A stretch of 64,000 nucleotides of DNA from the NCBI GenBank assembly GCA_964463165.1, contig CAYXBK010000012.1, positions 62,001 through 126,000 on the forward strand, read 5' to 3'. The DNA comes from UBA7236 sp964463165. GTDB taxonomy: Bacteria > Bacteroidota > Bacteroidia > Chitinophagales > BACL12. The translations under genes and the position numbers were made by a program. Position 1 is the first letter of the stretch, and each line of letters begins with the position of its first letter. Positions 42,440-51,479 of this stretch are shown here, piece by piece. The notes under the pieces were generated by a model. It was given only the letters and a program-made list of their open reading frames with translations, did no database searches and had not been told where the DNA came from.

Positions 42440-43915
42440 TTAATAAGCTCTTGCAAACAAAACTCTTTTCTTACTTGGTTTACCCGAATAAACACAAGTA
42501 CCGTCTTCCTCTTTTGCATCCATCGGAATGCAGCGGATCGTTGCTTTTGTTTCTTCTTTAATTTTATCTTCTGTTTCGGAAGTGCCGTCCCAGTGCGCAG
42601 AAATAAATCCGCCTTTTTCAATTTGCGCTTTAAAATCTTCCCAACTGTTTATTTCAAATAAATTCGCATCGCGGTAATTCAATGCTTTATCATACATTGA
42701 TTGCTGAATATTTTCAAGCAAATTTTTAATGTATTCACCGAGATTTGAATTTGGAATGGTTGATTTTTCTTTCGTATCTCTTCTCGCAATTTCAACTGTA
42801 TTATTTTCAACATCACGCATACCCATTGCAATCCGGACAGGCACACCTTTTAATTCGTATTCGGCAAATTTCCATCCGGGTTTTGCCGTATCGCTGTCGT
42901 CGAATTTTACTGAAATATTATTTGCTTTTAATTCTTTTATAATTGCATCCGCTTTTTCGGTGATCGCTTTTAATTGTTCATCATTTCTGTAAATCGGAAT
43001 AATTACAACATGCAAGGGCGCAAGTCGCGGTGGAATGATTAATCCGTCGTCATCACTGTGCGCCATGATCAATGCACCCATCATGCGTGTACTTACACCC
43101 CAGGACGTTGCCCAGGCGAATTCCTGTTTGCCTTCACGGTTGAGAAATTTCACATCAAATGCTTTTGCGAAATTCTGACCGAGAAAATGTGAAGTTCCGT
43201 TTTGCAATGCTTTGCCATCCTGCATGAGTGCTTCAACACAATACGTATCTATTGCGCCTGCAAATCTTTCATTTGCTGTTTTTACACCTTTAATTACCGG
43301 AACAGCCATATAATTTTCCATGAAATCGGCATACACATTCAGCATTTTAATTGTTTCTTCCACAGCTTCTGCTTCCGTTGCATGTGCCGTATGTCCTTCC
43401 TGCCAGTGAAATTCAGATGTTCTTAAAAATAATCTCGTCCGCATTTCCCAGCGCATCACATTTGCCCATTGATTAATTAAGATCGGCAGATCGCGGTAAC
43501 TCTGGATCCAGTTTTTATAACAATTCCAGATGATGGTTTCACTTGTTGGGCGGATGATTAATTCTTCCTCCAGCTTACTTTCTTTATCTACAATGAGTTT
43601 TCCTTTTTTATCCGGATCAGCTTTTAACCGGTAATGTGTCACTACGGCACATTCTTTGGCAAACCCTTCTGCATGTCCTTCTTCCTGTTCGAGAAAACTT
43701 TTTGGTATCAGCAACGGAAAACTTGCGTTTACGTGTCCTGTATCCTTGAACATTTTGTCCAGTATACTTTTCATATTCTCCCAAATCGCCCATCCATGCG
43801 GTTTGATCACCATGCATCCCCGCACCGCCGAATATTCCGCAAGGCCGCTCTGTATCACCAGATCGTTATACCATTGTGAATAGTCTATATCTCTTTTTGT
43901 TATCTTCTCAGCCAT
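42440..43915 (-). CDS. proS: Prolyl-tRNA synthetase, archaeal/eukaryotic-type (ProS type 3)
   Basis: A 491-residue class II aminoacyl-tRNA synthetase without the large editing insertion of the E. coli-type enzyme. Motif 2 region RWEMRTRLFLRTSEFHWQEGHTAHAT, the proline/ATP site TSHFLGQNFAKAFDV and motif 3 TSWGVSTRMMGALIM are clear; the anticodon-binding domain follows, and the chain ends in the conserved C-terminal tyrosine (RVLFARAY). It charges tRNA-Pro. A -7 box TATTTTTG lies at 43963-43956, about 40 bases upstream of the ATG. Divergent from the Tyr/Gly-rich lipoprotein gene. Confidence 0.96.
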   Translation of the reverse strand: MAEKITKRDIDYSQWYNDLVIQSGLAEYSAVRGCMVIKPHGWAIWENMKSILDKMFKDTGHVNASFPLLIPKSFLEQEEGHAEGFAKECAVVTHYRLKADPDKKGKLIVDKESKLEEELIIRPTSETIIWNCYKNWIQSYRDLPILINQWANVMRWEMRTRLFLRTSEFHWQEGHTAHATEAEAVEETIKMLNVYADFMENYMAVPVIKGVKTANERFAGAIDTYCVEALMQDGKALQNGTSHFLGQNFAKAFDVKFLNREGKQEFAWATSWGVSTRMMGALIMAHSDDDGLIIPPRLAPLHVVIIPIYRNDEQLKAITEKADAIIKELKANNISVKFDDSDTAKPGWKFAEYELKGVPVRIAMGMRDVENNTVEIARRDTKEKSTIPNSNLGEYIKNLLENIQQSMYDKALNYRDANLFEINSWEDFKAQIEKGGFISAHWDGTSETEDKIKEETKATIRCIPMDAKEEDGTCVYSGKPSKKRVLFARAY

Positions 43916-43955
43916 AAGTTATTTTTGGTATGATTTTGGAATTTTATGTAAAGCG

Positions 43956-43963
43956 CAAAAATA
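43956..43963 (-). promoter_or_regulatory. -7 box of proS
   Basis: TATTTTTG on the minus strand matches TAnnTTTG. TTTG occurs 16 bases further upstream, slightly closer than the usual 19-20. Predicts a leader of about 36 bases. Confidence 0.4.
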
Positions 43964-44012
43964 ATAATTGCGCTGTCAGCAAACAGAATCAATCATCTTT
44001 AAAGAACAGATT

Positions 44013-45572
44013 ATGAAAATAGGATACTTAGCAATGTTAGCAGCACTCGGGCTCTTCTCAGCCTCATGTGCAACGCAATCAGCTTCGACAAGGACAACAG
44101 ATGATATCTACTATTCATCAGGTGATGCGCAAGCCAGCACCACAACCGAAACCATAACCACAACCACACCATCTTCAACTGATTATTCAACTTATCCGGG
44201 TAATTCGGATAATTATGAATATGCAAAGGAACCTGAAACAACCGACGGTTACAGAATGAGCGGTGCCGATCTGGGTTCAGAATCCTATACAGATGATGAA
44301 GGAAATACCTACATCACAAATAATTATTACGAAGACGATTACGGATACGACGATTATTATTACACATCAAGTATTTACCGTTTCTACGCACCTTATTACG
44401 GATTCAGTTATTATTCTCATTGTTATTCTCCATACTATTATTCACCATATTACGATCCATGGGGCTGGAATGTCGGAATTACTTTCGGCTGGGGACATGG
44501 ATGTTATCCTTATGGATATTATGATCCATGGTATGGCTATGGTTATTACCCATATGGCTATTATCCTTATTATGGATATGGCTACGGATATGGATACGGC
44601 TACGGTTATGGATATAACAGTTACTGGAACGGATATCACGACGGATACTACGACGGTTATTACGGTTCCGGATATGGTTATGGCAACGACTACTACGGCT
44701 ACAACGACGGAAATTATTATTACGGACCAAATACAGGAACCGGTTCAAATACAAACACAGGCGATGCATCATCTGTAATGCTTACAGATGTATATGATAA
44801 ATCAACCAATATCGAACAACCGCATATGGTTGCTGATAAAAGTAAACTCGGACTCAGCAAAGACGAAGTGAATATTGCCGCTGCGGGATCAGATTTAAAT
44901 ACAGTTGTTTCTCCGGAGTCAGTTACAGTGAAAGGCGGATTAAATGATTTAAGTGCCGGTGCTCCGATTGCACTCGAGGGTTCAGTTGTTACGCCTGTAA
45001 ATGAAGTAAGTGCGATGGCAAATGCTGCAAGTGAAACAAAAGTGAATAATGATGTGCGGGTGATCAAATATTATAAGCCAGAAGCAACAGCACCGGTTTC
45101 AAATACAAACACAGTTGCAAGCGAAATACCTGCTAAATCAGGAAGTGTGATGCAACAATCGGGTATGCAGGTGCAGGCAGATGTAAGATCTCAGGATATC
45201 AACATAAACAGGCCTTCAAAAGATGTTTACGACCAGCCACAGATAAATGCTGGTCAAACAAAAGGACAGGCACAACAGCAAGGTTCGCAATACAGTCGGC
45301 CGCAATATGAAGCACCGAAGGTAACGCAACCTTCTAAAACATATAATACATACGAACAACCTTCACGCCCTTCGAATAACAACACCTACGAAAAACCAAA
45401 ATCAACTTCAAGTTCTTCGAGCTCTTCGAGCAAGAGCACATGGAACAGCGGAAGCTCTTCAAAAAGCAACAGCAGTTGGTCGGGAAGTTCGTCGTCAGGT
45501 AGTCGTTCATCCGGATCTAATTCGGGTGGAAGTGGAAGCAGCACAACGCATAAAAGAGGCGGCGGAAAATAA
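44013..45572 (+). CDS. Tyr/Gly-rich low-complexity lipoprotein
   Basis: A 519-residue protein from ATG 44013 (a longer frame from 43968 lacks a sensible signal). Lipoprotein signal peptide with lipobox LFSASC; a Thr/Ser-rich spacer; a region at about 110-255 made almost wholly of Tyr, Gly, Asp, Asn and Pro with YGYGYGYG runs; a moderately complex part near 270-390; and a Ser/Gly-rich tail ending HKRGGGK. The repeats are also visible in DNA as 6- and 12-base periodicity. I believe similar proteins next to proS in other Bacteroidota have been mis-named vitellogenin. An extended, perhaps adhesive or cross-linkable surface protein is a guess. The FadL-like gene starts 30 bases later. Confidence 0.75.
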   Translation: MKIGYLAMLAALGLFSASCATQSASTRTTDDIYYSSGDAQASTTTETITTTTPSSTDYSTYPGNSDNYEYAKEPETTDGYRMSGADLGSESYTDDEGNTYITNNYYEDDYGYDDYYYTSSIYRFYAPYYGFSYYSHCYSPYYYSPYYDPWGWNVGITFGWGHGCYPYGYYDPWYGYGYYPYGYYPYYGYGYGYGYGYGYGYNSYWNGYHDGYYDGYYGSGYGYGNDYYGYNDGNYYYGPNTGTGSNTNTGDASSVMLTDVYDKSTNIEQPHMVADKSKLGLSKDEVNIAAAGSDLNTVVSPESVTVKGGLNDLSAGAPIALEGSVVTPVNEVSAMANAASETKVNNDVRVIKYYKPEATAPVSNTNTVASEIPAKSGSVMQQSGMQVQADVRSQDININRPSKDVYDQPQINAGQTKGQAQQQGSQYSRPQYEAPKVTQPSKTYNTYEQPSRPSNNNTYEKPKSTSSSSSSSSKSTWNSGSSSKSNSSWSGSSSSGSRSSGSNSGGSGSSTTHKRGGGK

Positions 45573-45602
45573 TTGAACAAATTCAGTTTAAATCAAACAG
45601 CC

Positions 45603-47111
45603 ATGATGAAGATATTTTTTACAATGGTTTTAGCTACTGCTTTGTCTCTGAGTGTAAGAGCACAAAATGATGTAGACGCTCTCCGTTATTCGATGCTCGA
45701 TTACGGCGGCACAGCAAGATCGCTTGGATCCGGAAATGCATACGGTGCTGTGGGCGGAGATTTCAGTTCGCTCAGTATGAACCCGGCAGGCCTTGGAATT
45801 TACAGATCAGGAGAATTTGTTTTCACGCCCGGATTATTGAGCATAGATGCAAAAAGTAATTATTACGGTCAATCGGCAACAGATAATAAATACAATTTTA
45901 ATATTTCAAATCTCGGGCTTGTATTCGCAAAAGTAAATCCGGGAAAAGAAAATGCAACAGACAGCTGGGTAGGTGGAGGATTTGCAATCGGATATAACAG
46001 ACTCGCAAATTATAACAGCGTAACTTATTATTCCGGTTACAACGACCGTTCATCACTTTTAAATACCTATGTCGATTTTTTGAATTCCGGTAATTATGGT
46101 CCCTCTGAAGTTTCAGACAGTGATCCTTTCGGCGCCGGTCTTGCGTATGAAACATATCTGATCAATCCAACGCCATTTGATTCTACGGAATATTATGCGG
46201 AAATTTTTGACGGAAGAGTGCAACAAACAAAATCAATTGTTACTGAAGGCGGTTATGATGAATTTGTTATTTCTTTCGCAGGTAATTTTGCAAATAAATT
46301 ATACATCGGCGGCACAATCGGAATTCCAAATATTCATTATCAGAGCCAGTCGATTTATACTGAAACTGATATAAATGATGAACATGCGAATTTCAGTTCT
46401 TTCACATTGAATGATATTACTGAAACTTCCGGTATCGGTATCAACGGAAAATTCGGATTGATCTATCGTGTAAATGATTATCTGCGATTCGGAGCAGCGG
46501 TGCATACACCTTCGCTTATTGCAATGAATGATAATTATTATTCTTCCATGAGCAGCCAGCTCGATACATCTGGTAACTATTCCTTTGACTCGCCATATGG
46601 TGAATACAGCTATCAGCTGATAACCCCGTGGAGAGTGATCGGAAGTGCTGCTCTTACTTTTAAAAATATCGGAATGCTGAGCGCTGATTATGAATTTGTT
46701 GATTACAGCGAAGCAAGCTTTAATTTCAACAGAAGTCTTGACGCCGGAGATTTTTCTTATGAAAATACCGTCAATAATACAATTGATGAAAAATACGGCG
46801 CTGTTTCAATTATCCGTTTGGGCGGAGAATTAATGTATGATGTTTTCAGATTCCGTGGTGGTTATGTGATGAGTGGTTCACCATTTAATGAAGGCATTGC
46901 TGCCGACAACGCTGATCTTGCAAAAAATACAATTACTGCCGGTATCGGAATAAAAGAGAAATCCTATTTCATCGATTTTGGTTACGCAAGAAGTACAGTA
47001 AAAGAATACGACATTCAATATGTGTATGATGATGGCGCCGGTGTAAATCAGGGCGCTACCATCGATAAAACACTAAATAACTTTCTGTTAAGTTTTGGTT
47101 TTAGGTTTTAA
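45603..47111 (+). CDS. Outer-membrane transport protein, OmpP1/FadL-like
   Basis: A 502-residue barrel protein from ATG 45603 (a second ATG follows at 45606; a TTG at 45573 is less likely). Signal peptide FFTMVLATALSLSVRA; mature start has LDYGGTARSLGSGNAYGAVGGDFSSLSMNPAGLG, the plug-like N-terminal motif of the FadL/OmpP1 family; then repeated amphipathic strands and a C-terminal FLLSFGFRF ending in Phe, as needed for barrel insertion. FadL relatives take up hydrophobic compounds; in Bacteroidota this subtype is often called hemin receptor without proof. Followed by a strong terminator. Confidence 0.85.
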   Translation: MMKIFFTMVLATALSLSVRAQNDVDALRYSMLDYGGTARSLGSGNAYGAVGGDFSSLSMNPAGLGIYRSGEFVFTPGLLSIDAKSNYYGQSATDNKYNFNISNLGLVFAKVNPGKENATDSWVGGGFAIGYNRLANYNSVTYYSGYNDRSSLLNTYVDFLNSGNYGPSEVSDSDPFGAGLAYETYLINPTPFDSTEYYAEIFDGRVQQTKSIVTEGGYDEFVISFAGNFANKLYIGGTIGIPNIHYQSQSIYTETDINDEHANFSSFTLNDITETSGIGINGKFGLIYRVNDYLRFGAAVHTPSLIAMNDNYYSSMSSQLDTSGNYSFDSPYGEYSYQLITPWRVIGSAALTFKNIGMLSADYEFVDYSEASFNFNRSLDAGDFSYENTVNNTIDEKYGAVSIIRLGGELMYDVFRFRGGYVMSGSPFNEGIAADNADLAKNTITAGIGIKEKSYFIDFGYARSTVKEYDIQYVYDDGAGVNQGATIDKTLNNFLLSFGFRF

Positions 47112-47128
47112 TGATTGTCAGTGAAGCT

Positions 47129-47160
47129 AACCCTCCTGGTGGTTCGGGAGGGTTTTTTTT
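47129..47160 (+). terminator. Rho-independent terminator behind the FadL-like gene
   Basis: AACCCTCC, loop, GGAGGGTT and then eight T, starting 18 bases after the stop. One of the strongest terminators in the window. Confidence 0.92.
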
Positions 47161-47161
47161 T

Positions 47162-47198
47162 GTGAGCTCGTCGAACAATGGTGAGCTTGTCGAACCAT
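47162..47198. repeat. Two tandem 19-base units GTGAGCTYGTCGAAC
   Basis: GTGAGCTCGTCGAACAAT and GTGAGCTTGTCGAACCAT in direct tandem at a 19-base period, between the terminator and the UbiD promoter. GAGCTCGTCGAAC-type words are, to my recollection, dispersed in many genomes; function unknown. Confidence 0.7.
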
Positions 47199-47212
47199 AA
47201 ACCTTCTTTCCA

Positions 47213-47220
47213 TAACTTTG
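47213..47220 (+). promoter_or_regulatory. -7 box of the UbiD-family gene
   Basis: TAACTTTG, an exact TAnnTTTG match, ten bases before the ATG at 47231. A TTG at 47187-47189 is 23 bases upstream, slightly too far. Predicts a leader of only about five bases. Confidence 0.5.
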
Positions 47221-47230
47221 TTCTTCTAAC

Positions 47231-49114
47231 ATGTCGTATAAAAATCTGCAGGAATTTATTGATGTGCTCGACAAATCGGGCGAATTGGTGCGTGTAAAAG
47301 AACTTGTAAACCCTGAACTTGAGATAACGGAAATCGCCGACAGGTATATCAAACAAAATAAACCGGCATTATTATTTGAAAATACAGGAACTGATTTTCC
47401 GCTTTTAATAAATGCATTGGGAAGTGAAAAAAGAATGTGCCTTGCTTTAGGCGTGCATGATCTGGATGATATTGCAAAAGATATTGAAGCGTTATTTAAA
47501 AAATTATCTTCCCCTAAAAACGGGATCATGGAAAAGATCATGATGCTTCCCGAACTTGGAAAAATTGCATCATGGATGCCTAAAACAAAAAAGGGAAAAG
47601 GTGCCTGCCAGGAAATCATTATTTCTGATCCCGACATAACAAAATTACCAGTGATGAAATGCTGGCCCGAAGACGGCGGCCGTTTTATCACATTGCCGGT
47701 AATTCACACATTGGATCCGGAAACAAATATCCGCAATGTCGGTATGTACCGGATGCAGGTTTTCGGGCCGAAATTAACGGGCATGCACTGGCATAAACAT
47801 AAAGTGAGTGCAGGGCATTTTAATAAATACAAAAAATTAAATATGCGCATGCCGGTTTCAGTTGCATTGGGTGGAGATCCGGTTTATACGTATGCTGCAA
47901 CAGCTCCCTTACCGCCGAATGTGGATGAATATTTACTGGCTGGATTTATACGAAAGAAAAAAGTAGAATTGGTAAAATGCATCACGAATGATTTATATGT
48001 TCCGGAAGATGCAGATTTTATCATTGAAGGATATGTTGACCCAAACGATGAATTAATTTTTGAAGGTCCGTTTGGCGATCATACCGGTTATTATTCTCTC
48101 GCAGATTATTATCCGAAATTTCATATCACCTGTATCACGCATAAAAAAAATGCAGTGTATCCATCAACGATCGTTGGTATTCCGCCGCAGGAAGATGCCT
48201 GGATCGGTAAAGCGACGGAACGTATTTTTATTTCTCCGATCAAAATGACAATTCTTCCTGAAATTGAGGATATGAATATGCCGATGGAAGGTGTATTTCA
48301 TAATCTCACCATTGTAAAAATTAAAAAGGAATTTGCAGGCCATGCGCAGAAAGTAATGAATGCGATGTGGGGCGCCGGGCAGATGATGTTCAATAAGATC
48401 CTGGTAATTGCAGATGAAAATGTAAATATTCATGATCATCTGATGCTTGCAAAATATTTATCCGAACATGTGGATCCGTCAAGGGATATTTATTTCAGTT
48501 CGGGACCGATGGATGTGCTCGACCATAGTTGCAGCAAATTTGCATTCGGCGGTAAAATGTGCATCGATGCAACAAAAAAAACAGAAGAAGAATTAACCGG
48601 TCAGAAATTCATATCTGCACAGGAAATTAAAATCGATGAAGCGGTATTGCAAAATGAATTTTATGAGATCCGCGGCATCAATCAGCAGTTATTGACAAAG
48701 AATATTTCAATAATTGCAATTGCAGTAGAAAAAAATCATATCGGACATATCAAAGAGCTGCATGAGCAGCTTGTGAAATTAAATGGTTTGAAAGATGTGA
48801 AATTTATCATTTATGTCGATCATACCGTTGAAGTAAATGATTTCGGAGTTGTTACCTGGAATTTTGCAAATAATATTGATGCTCGGCGTGATGTTTTTAT
48901 ATCATCTGATGTATGCGGCATCGACGGTACCCGCAAATCAAAACGCCTTGATAATTTCGACCGCCCCTGGCCGAATGTGATCGTAATGGATGATACAACG
49001 ATTTCGGCTATTGATCAGAAATGGACAAGTCTTGGCCTTGGAGAATTTATTCCTTCCCCATCTCATAAATACAAAAGACAGGTGCCGAACAAGGGTGCTG
49101 TTGTGGAGGAATAA
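47231..49114 (+). CDS. UbiD family decarboxylase (menaquinone-type candidate)
   Basis: A 627-residue prenylated-FMN-dependent decarboxylase. Family blocks: NLQEFIDVLDKSGELVRVK at the start, MYRMQVFGPKLTGMHWHKHK, YVDPNDELIFEGPFGDHTGYYSLAD, then VGIPPQEDAWIGKATERIF and PMEGVFHNLTIVKIKKEFAG. It is longer than E. coli UbiD (497), like the Bacteroidota proteins annotated as menaquinone biosynthesis decarboxylases; Bacteroidota use menaquinone, so a role there is probable but not shown. No UbiX or mqn neighbour is visible. It has its own -7 box and follows a terminator, so it is an independent transcription unit. Confidence 0.88.
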   Translation: MSYKNLQEFIDVLDKSGELVRVKELVNPELEITEIADRYIKQNKPALLFENTGTDFPLLINALGSEKRMCLALGVHDLDDIAKDIEALFKKLSSPKNGIMEKIMMLPELGKIASWMPKTKKGKGACQEIIISDPDITKLPVMKCWPEDGGRFITLPVIHTLDPETNIRNVGMYRMQVFGPKLTGMHWHKHKVSAGHFNKYKKLNMRMPVSVALGGDPVYTYAATAPLPPNVDEYLLAGFIRKKKVELVKCITNDLYVPEDADFIIEGYVDPNDELIFEGPFGDHTGYYSLADYYPKFHITCITHKKNAVYPSTIVGIPPQEDAWIGKATERIFISPIKMTILPEIEDMNMPMEGVFHNLTIVKIKKEFAGHAQKVMNAMWGAGQMMFNKILVIADENVNIHDHLMLAKYLSEHVDPSRDIYFSSGPMDVLDHSCSKFAFGGKMCIDATKKTEEELTGQKFISAQEIKIDEAVLQNEFYEIRGINQQLLTKNISIIAIAVEKNHIGHIKELHEQLVKLNGLKDVKFIIYVDHTVEVNDFGVVTWNFANNIDARRDVFISSDVCGIDGTRKSKRLDNFDRPWPNVIVMDDTTISAIDQKWTSLGLGEFIPSPSHKYKRQVPNKGAVVEE

Positions 49115-49293
49115 TTCGCTTGCTATAGATATCCTTCCGATCTTGTATGTTCCATTTAATCTTCCAGCAAATCTTATCGATTGTTATGAAGGGTAACCGC
49201 TGTGATATTTTCATTAATTTCATGCAGCATTTTGCAAAATACATAAATCGTGTTGCGGTAAAAGTTAGTAATTTTATCTAAACAATTTTGAAG

Positions 49294-50130
49294 ATGCAGC
49301 AGATCGCAAACTACTTCGAAACAATCTCTTCCCTGCACAGAACATTGATCCTTTGGGGAGGCCTCAGTTTGTTTTATATTCTTGAATATCTCATCCCTCT
49401 CATTCGTTTCAATTACAAAAAACTCAGACACGCAGGCGTCAATATTTTTTTCACACTCACCACCATGGTGATCAATTTCCTGCTTGCATTTATTATTGAA
49501 CGAACAACAGCATTTACTTCATCACATCATTTCGGTGCGGTCTATTTAATTCCGCTGCCATTATGGGCAATCATGCTTGAAGGAGTTTTATTGCTGGATC
49601 TTATCGGCGCTTATGCCATCCATTATATCGAGCATAAAATAAAATGGATGTGGAAGTTTCATCTGATTCATCATGCAGATACTCATGTTGATACAACCAC
49701 GGCCAACCGCCATCATCCCGGTGAAAGCGTATTTCGTTTCTTTTTTACATGGCTTGCTGTTTTTATTGTAGGCGCACCATTCTGGATCGTGATGCTCTAT
49801 CAAAGTATTTCAGTTGTGCTGTCGCAATTCAACCATGCAAATATTAAACTGCCCGCACAAATCGATACATTCATCAGTTTTATTTTCGTCTCTCCGAATA
49901 TGCATAAAGTGCATCACCATTATGTACAGCCATATACCGATTCGAATTATGGAAATATTTTTTCAATATGGGACAGATTATTCGGCACATTTAAAAAACT
50001 CGATCCTTCACAACTAATTTACGGAATTGATACGCATTTGAAACCTGAAGAAAATGCTGCTATCGGTAATTTACTTGCAATTCCCTTTCAGCCTTATCGG
50101 GTTCCGGAGGGAAGCAAATTTGGCAAATGA
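49294..50130 (+). CDS. Sterol desaturase/fatty-acid hydroxylase family membrane enzyme
   Basis: A 278-residue di-iron membrane oxygenase from ATG 49294. About four helices; the histidine boxes are HYIEHK, HLIHHADTHVD with RHHPGE, and the C-terminal MHKVHHHYVQPYTDSNYG. The YDSNYGNIFSIWDRLFGT-like ending is typical of the superfamily. It hydroxylates or desaturates a lipid using O2; a carotenoid, fatty acid or hopanoid substrate cannot be told. An in-frame TTG six bases upstream is a less likely start. About 180 bases after UbiD, with no terminator in between. Confidence 0.87.
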   Translation: MQQIANYFETISSLHRTLILWGGLSLFYILEYLIPLIRFNYKKLRHAGVNIFFTLTTMVINFLLAFIIERTTAFTSSHHFGAVYLIPLPLWAIMLEGVLLLDLIGAYAIHYIEHKIKWMWKFHLIHHADTHVDTTTANRHHPGESVFRFFFTWLAVFIVGAPFWIVMLYQSISVVLSQFNHANIKLPAQIDTFISFIFVSPNMHKVHHHYVQPYTDSNYGNIFSIWDRLFGTFKKLDPSQLIYGIDTHLKPEENAAIGNLLAIPFQPYRVPEGSKFGK

Positions 50131-50155
50131 TCAGATATATTTTCAAATAAGTATT

Positions 50156-50163
50156 TACATTTG
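50156..50163 (+). promoter_or_regulatory. -7 box upstream of the T9SS cargo gene
   Basis: TACATTTG, an exact TAnnTTTG match, 22 bases before the ATG at 50186. No TTG at the expected distance. Confidence 0.4.
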
Positions 50164-50185
50164 TATACATTAAAAAAAAACAACT

Positions 50186-51415
50186 ATGAAAAAACATGTA
50201 CTCGATGTATCCGGAAAACTGAAAGCCTATTCGGCAATGGCTGCTTCTGTGCTCGCTGCCGATTCAATGAACGGCCAGATAACGTATACCGATATTGAAC
50301 CGGATATCACATTCGATTCTTACGGTGATTTTTATATTATGGATATGAATACCGACGGTATGCCTGAATTCTTTTTATACATGGCTACGAATTCGTATCC
50401 GGGTGTATTTATGTTCATCAGCCCGATCGTACCTTATGGTTCTGTGAATGCTTCCACCGGTTCATCTGTATACCGCTACCCGTTTGCATTAGATGCGGGA
50501 GATATGATTTCTGATGGTGAAGACTGGGAAAATACACCCTATCAGACAATGGCAAGTAAATTTTATTTCTTTTCGGGAACATACGGAAACTGGTTTGACG
50601 TAAATGACGGTTATTTGGGTTTGCGCATCTTCGATGACGGCAACACATATTACGGATGGGCAAGACTTGATGCTTCTGAAGACGGACTGACATTTACGCT
50701 GAAGGATATGGCATATAATTCAAATGCCGGTGAAGCAATTTGTGCTGGTGATAAAGTGGGGCCTTCAGATTGTATCAATGAAATTACAGCTGCAACCTGG
50801 GGAACAGTTACGGATATAGGTAATAATGGTGACGGAACGGATCTTGGATTTTCTTTTAATGCATCTGCACCTGAAACAGGTATTACAGAATATCGGGTAA
50901 TGGTTGTCAAATCTTCGGAAGCTCCTTCTTTTTCACTTCCGATCGCTGCAACTATGAGCGGAGATCAAATCATATCATTTACCCCGACAGGTGCGCCGGA
51001 TTATTCAGGTGTATTCGCTGCAAATTCAACAGATTCGGATGGTGACCCGATTACATTTGGTGTGACATATAAATTGTTTGTATATAGCGTAAGCGCCGAT
51101 TATCCTGCCGTATTATCAGGCGGATCAATTGACATTACATTGGATGAGCCAATAAGTGTAAATGAAATTGAAATGCTTTCAGAAATTTCTATCAGCCCAA
51201 ATCCATCTGCTGATTTTGTAACCATCGATGTATCGGGAATTCAATCTGCAATTACTGCAGATTTATTTGATATGTCTGGTAACCTTATTCGTAATTTGTC
51301 TGCACCTTCTGGCGGACAATTAAAGGCAGATGTTTCAAATCTTCCTGCAGGAAATTATTTTATTAAAATTTCTGATGCAACCTCTGCGAAAGTGTTGAAG
51401 TTTGTTAAACAATAA
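50186..51415 (+). CDS. Secreted T9SS cargo protein of unknown function
   Basis: A 409-residue exported protein. The N-terminus (KKHVLDVSGKLKAYSAMAAS then LAADSMNGQITYTDIEPD) is an atypical signal peptide of a kind seen in other Bacteroidota proteins that begin with YTD..PD. The body contains WARLDASEDGLTFTLKDMAY; a region from about 190 to 310 has a fibronectin-III or cadherin-like strand pattern; the last 75 residues are a T9SS sorting domain (SISPNPSADFVTIDV...LPAGNYFIKISDA). Followed by a good hairpin terminator. Confidence 0.8.
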   Translation: MKKHVLDVSGKLKAYSAMAASVLAADSMNGQITYTDIEPDITFDSYGDFYIMDMNTDGMPEFFLYMATNSYPGVFMFISPIVPYGSVNASTGSSVYRYPFALDAGDMISDGEDWENTPYQTMASKFYFFSGTYGNWFDVNDGYLGLRIFDDGNTYYGWARLDASEDGLTFTLKDMAYNSNAGEAICAGDKVGPSDCINEITAATWGTVTDIGNNGDGTDLGFSFNASAPETGITEYRVMVVKSSEAPSFSLPIAATMSGDQIISFTPTGAPDYSGVFAANSTDSDGDPITFGVTYKLFVYSVSADYPAVLSGGSIDITLDEPISVNEIEMLSEISISPNPSADFVTIDVSGIQSAITADLFDMSGNLIRNLSAPSGGQLKADVSNLPAGNYFIKISDATSAKVLKFVKQ

Positions 51416-51435
51416 AATTTAATTCTCAGTAATAC

Positions 51436-51463
51436 AAAAGCCGGCGATAAACCGGCTTTTTTT
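51436..51463 (+). terminator. Terminator, possibly bidirectional
   Basis: AAAAGCCGG, seven-base loop, CCGGCTTTT followed by T's. The left arm starts with A's, so it could also serve the convergent OmpA-family gene, whose stop is only 17 bases further on. Confidence 0.9.
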
Positions 51464-51479
51464 ATTTGCATGAATTATT

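Noticed and set aside
44263..44778. Open frames in other phases over the Tyr/Gly-rich gene (e.g. Ile/Thr/Met-rich 171 codons)
   Set aside because: Stop-poor because of the low-complexity TAT/GGA composition; the lipoprotein frame has signal peptide and lipobox.
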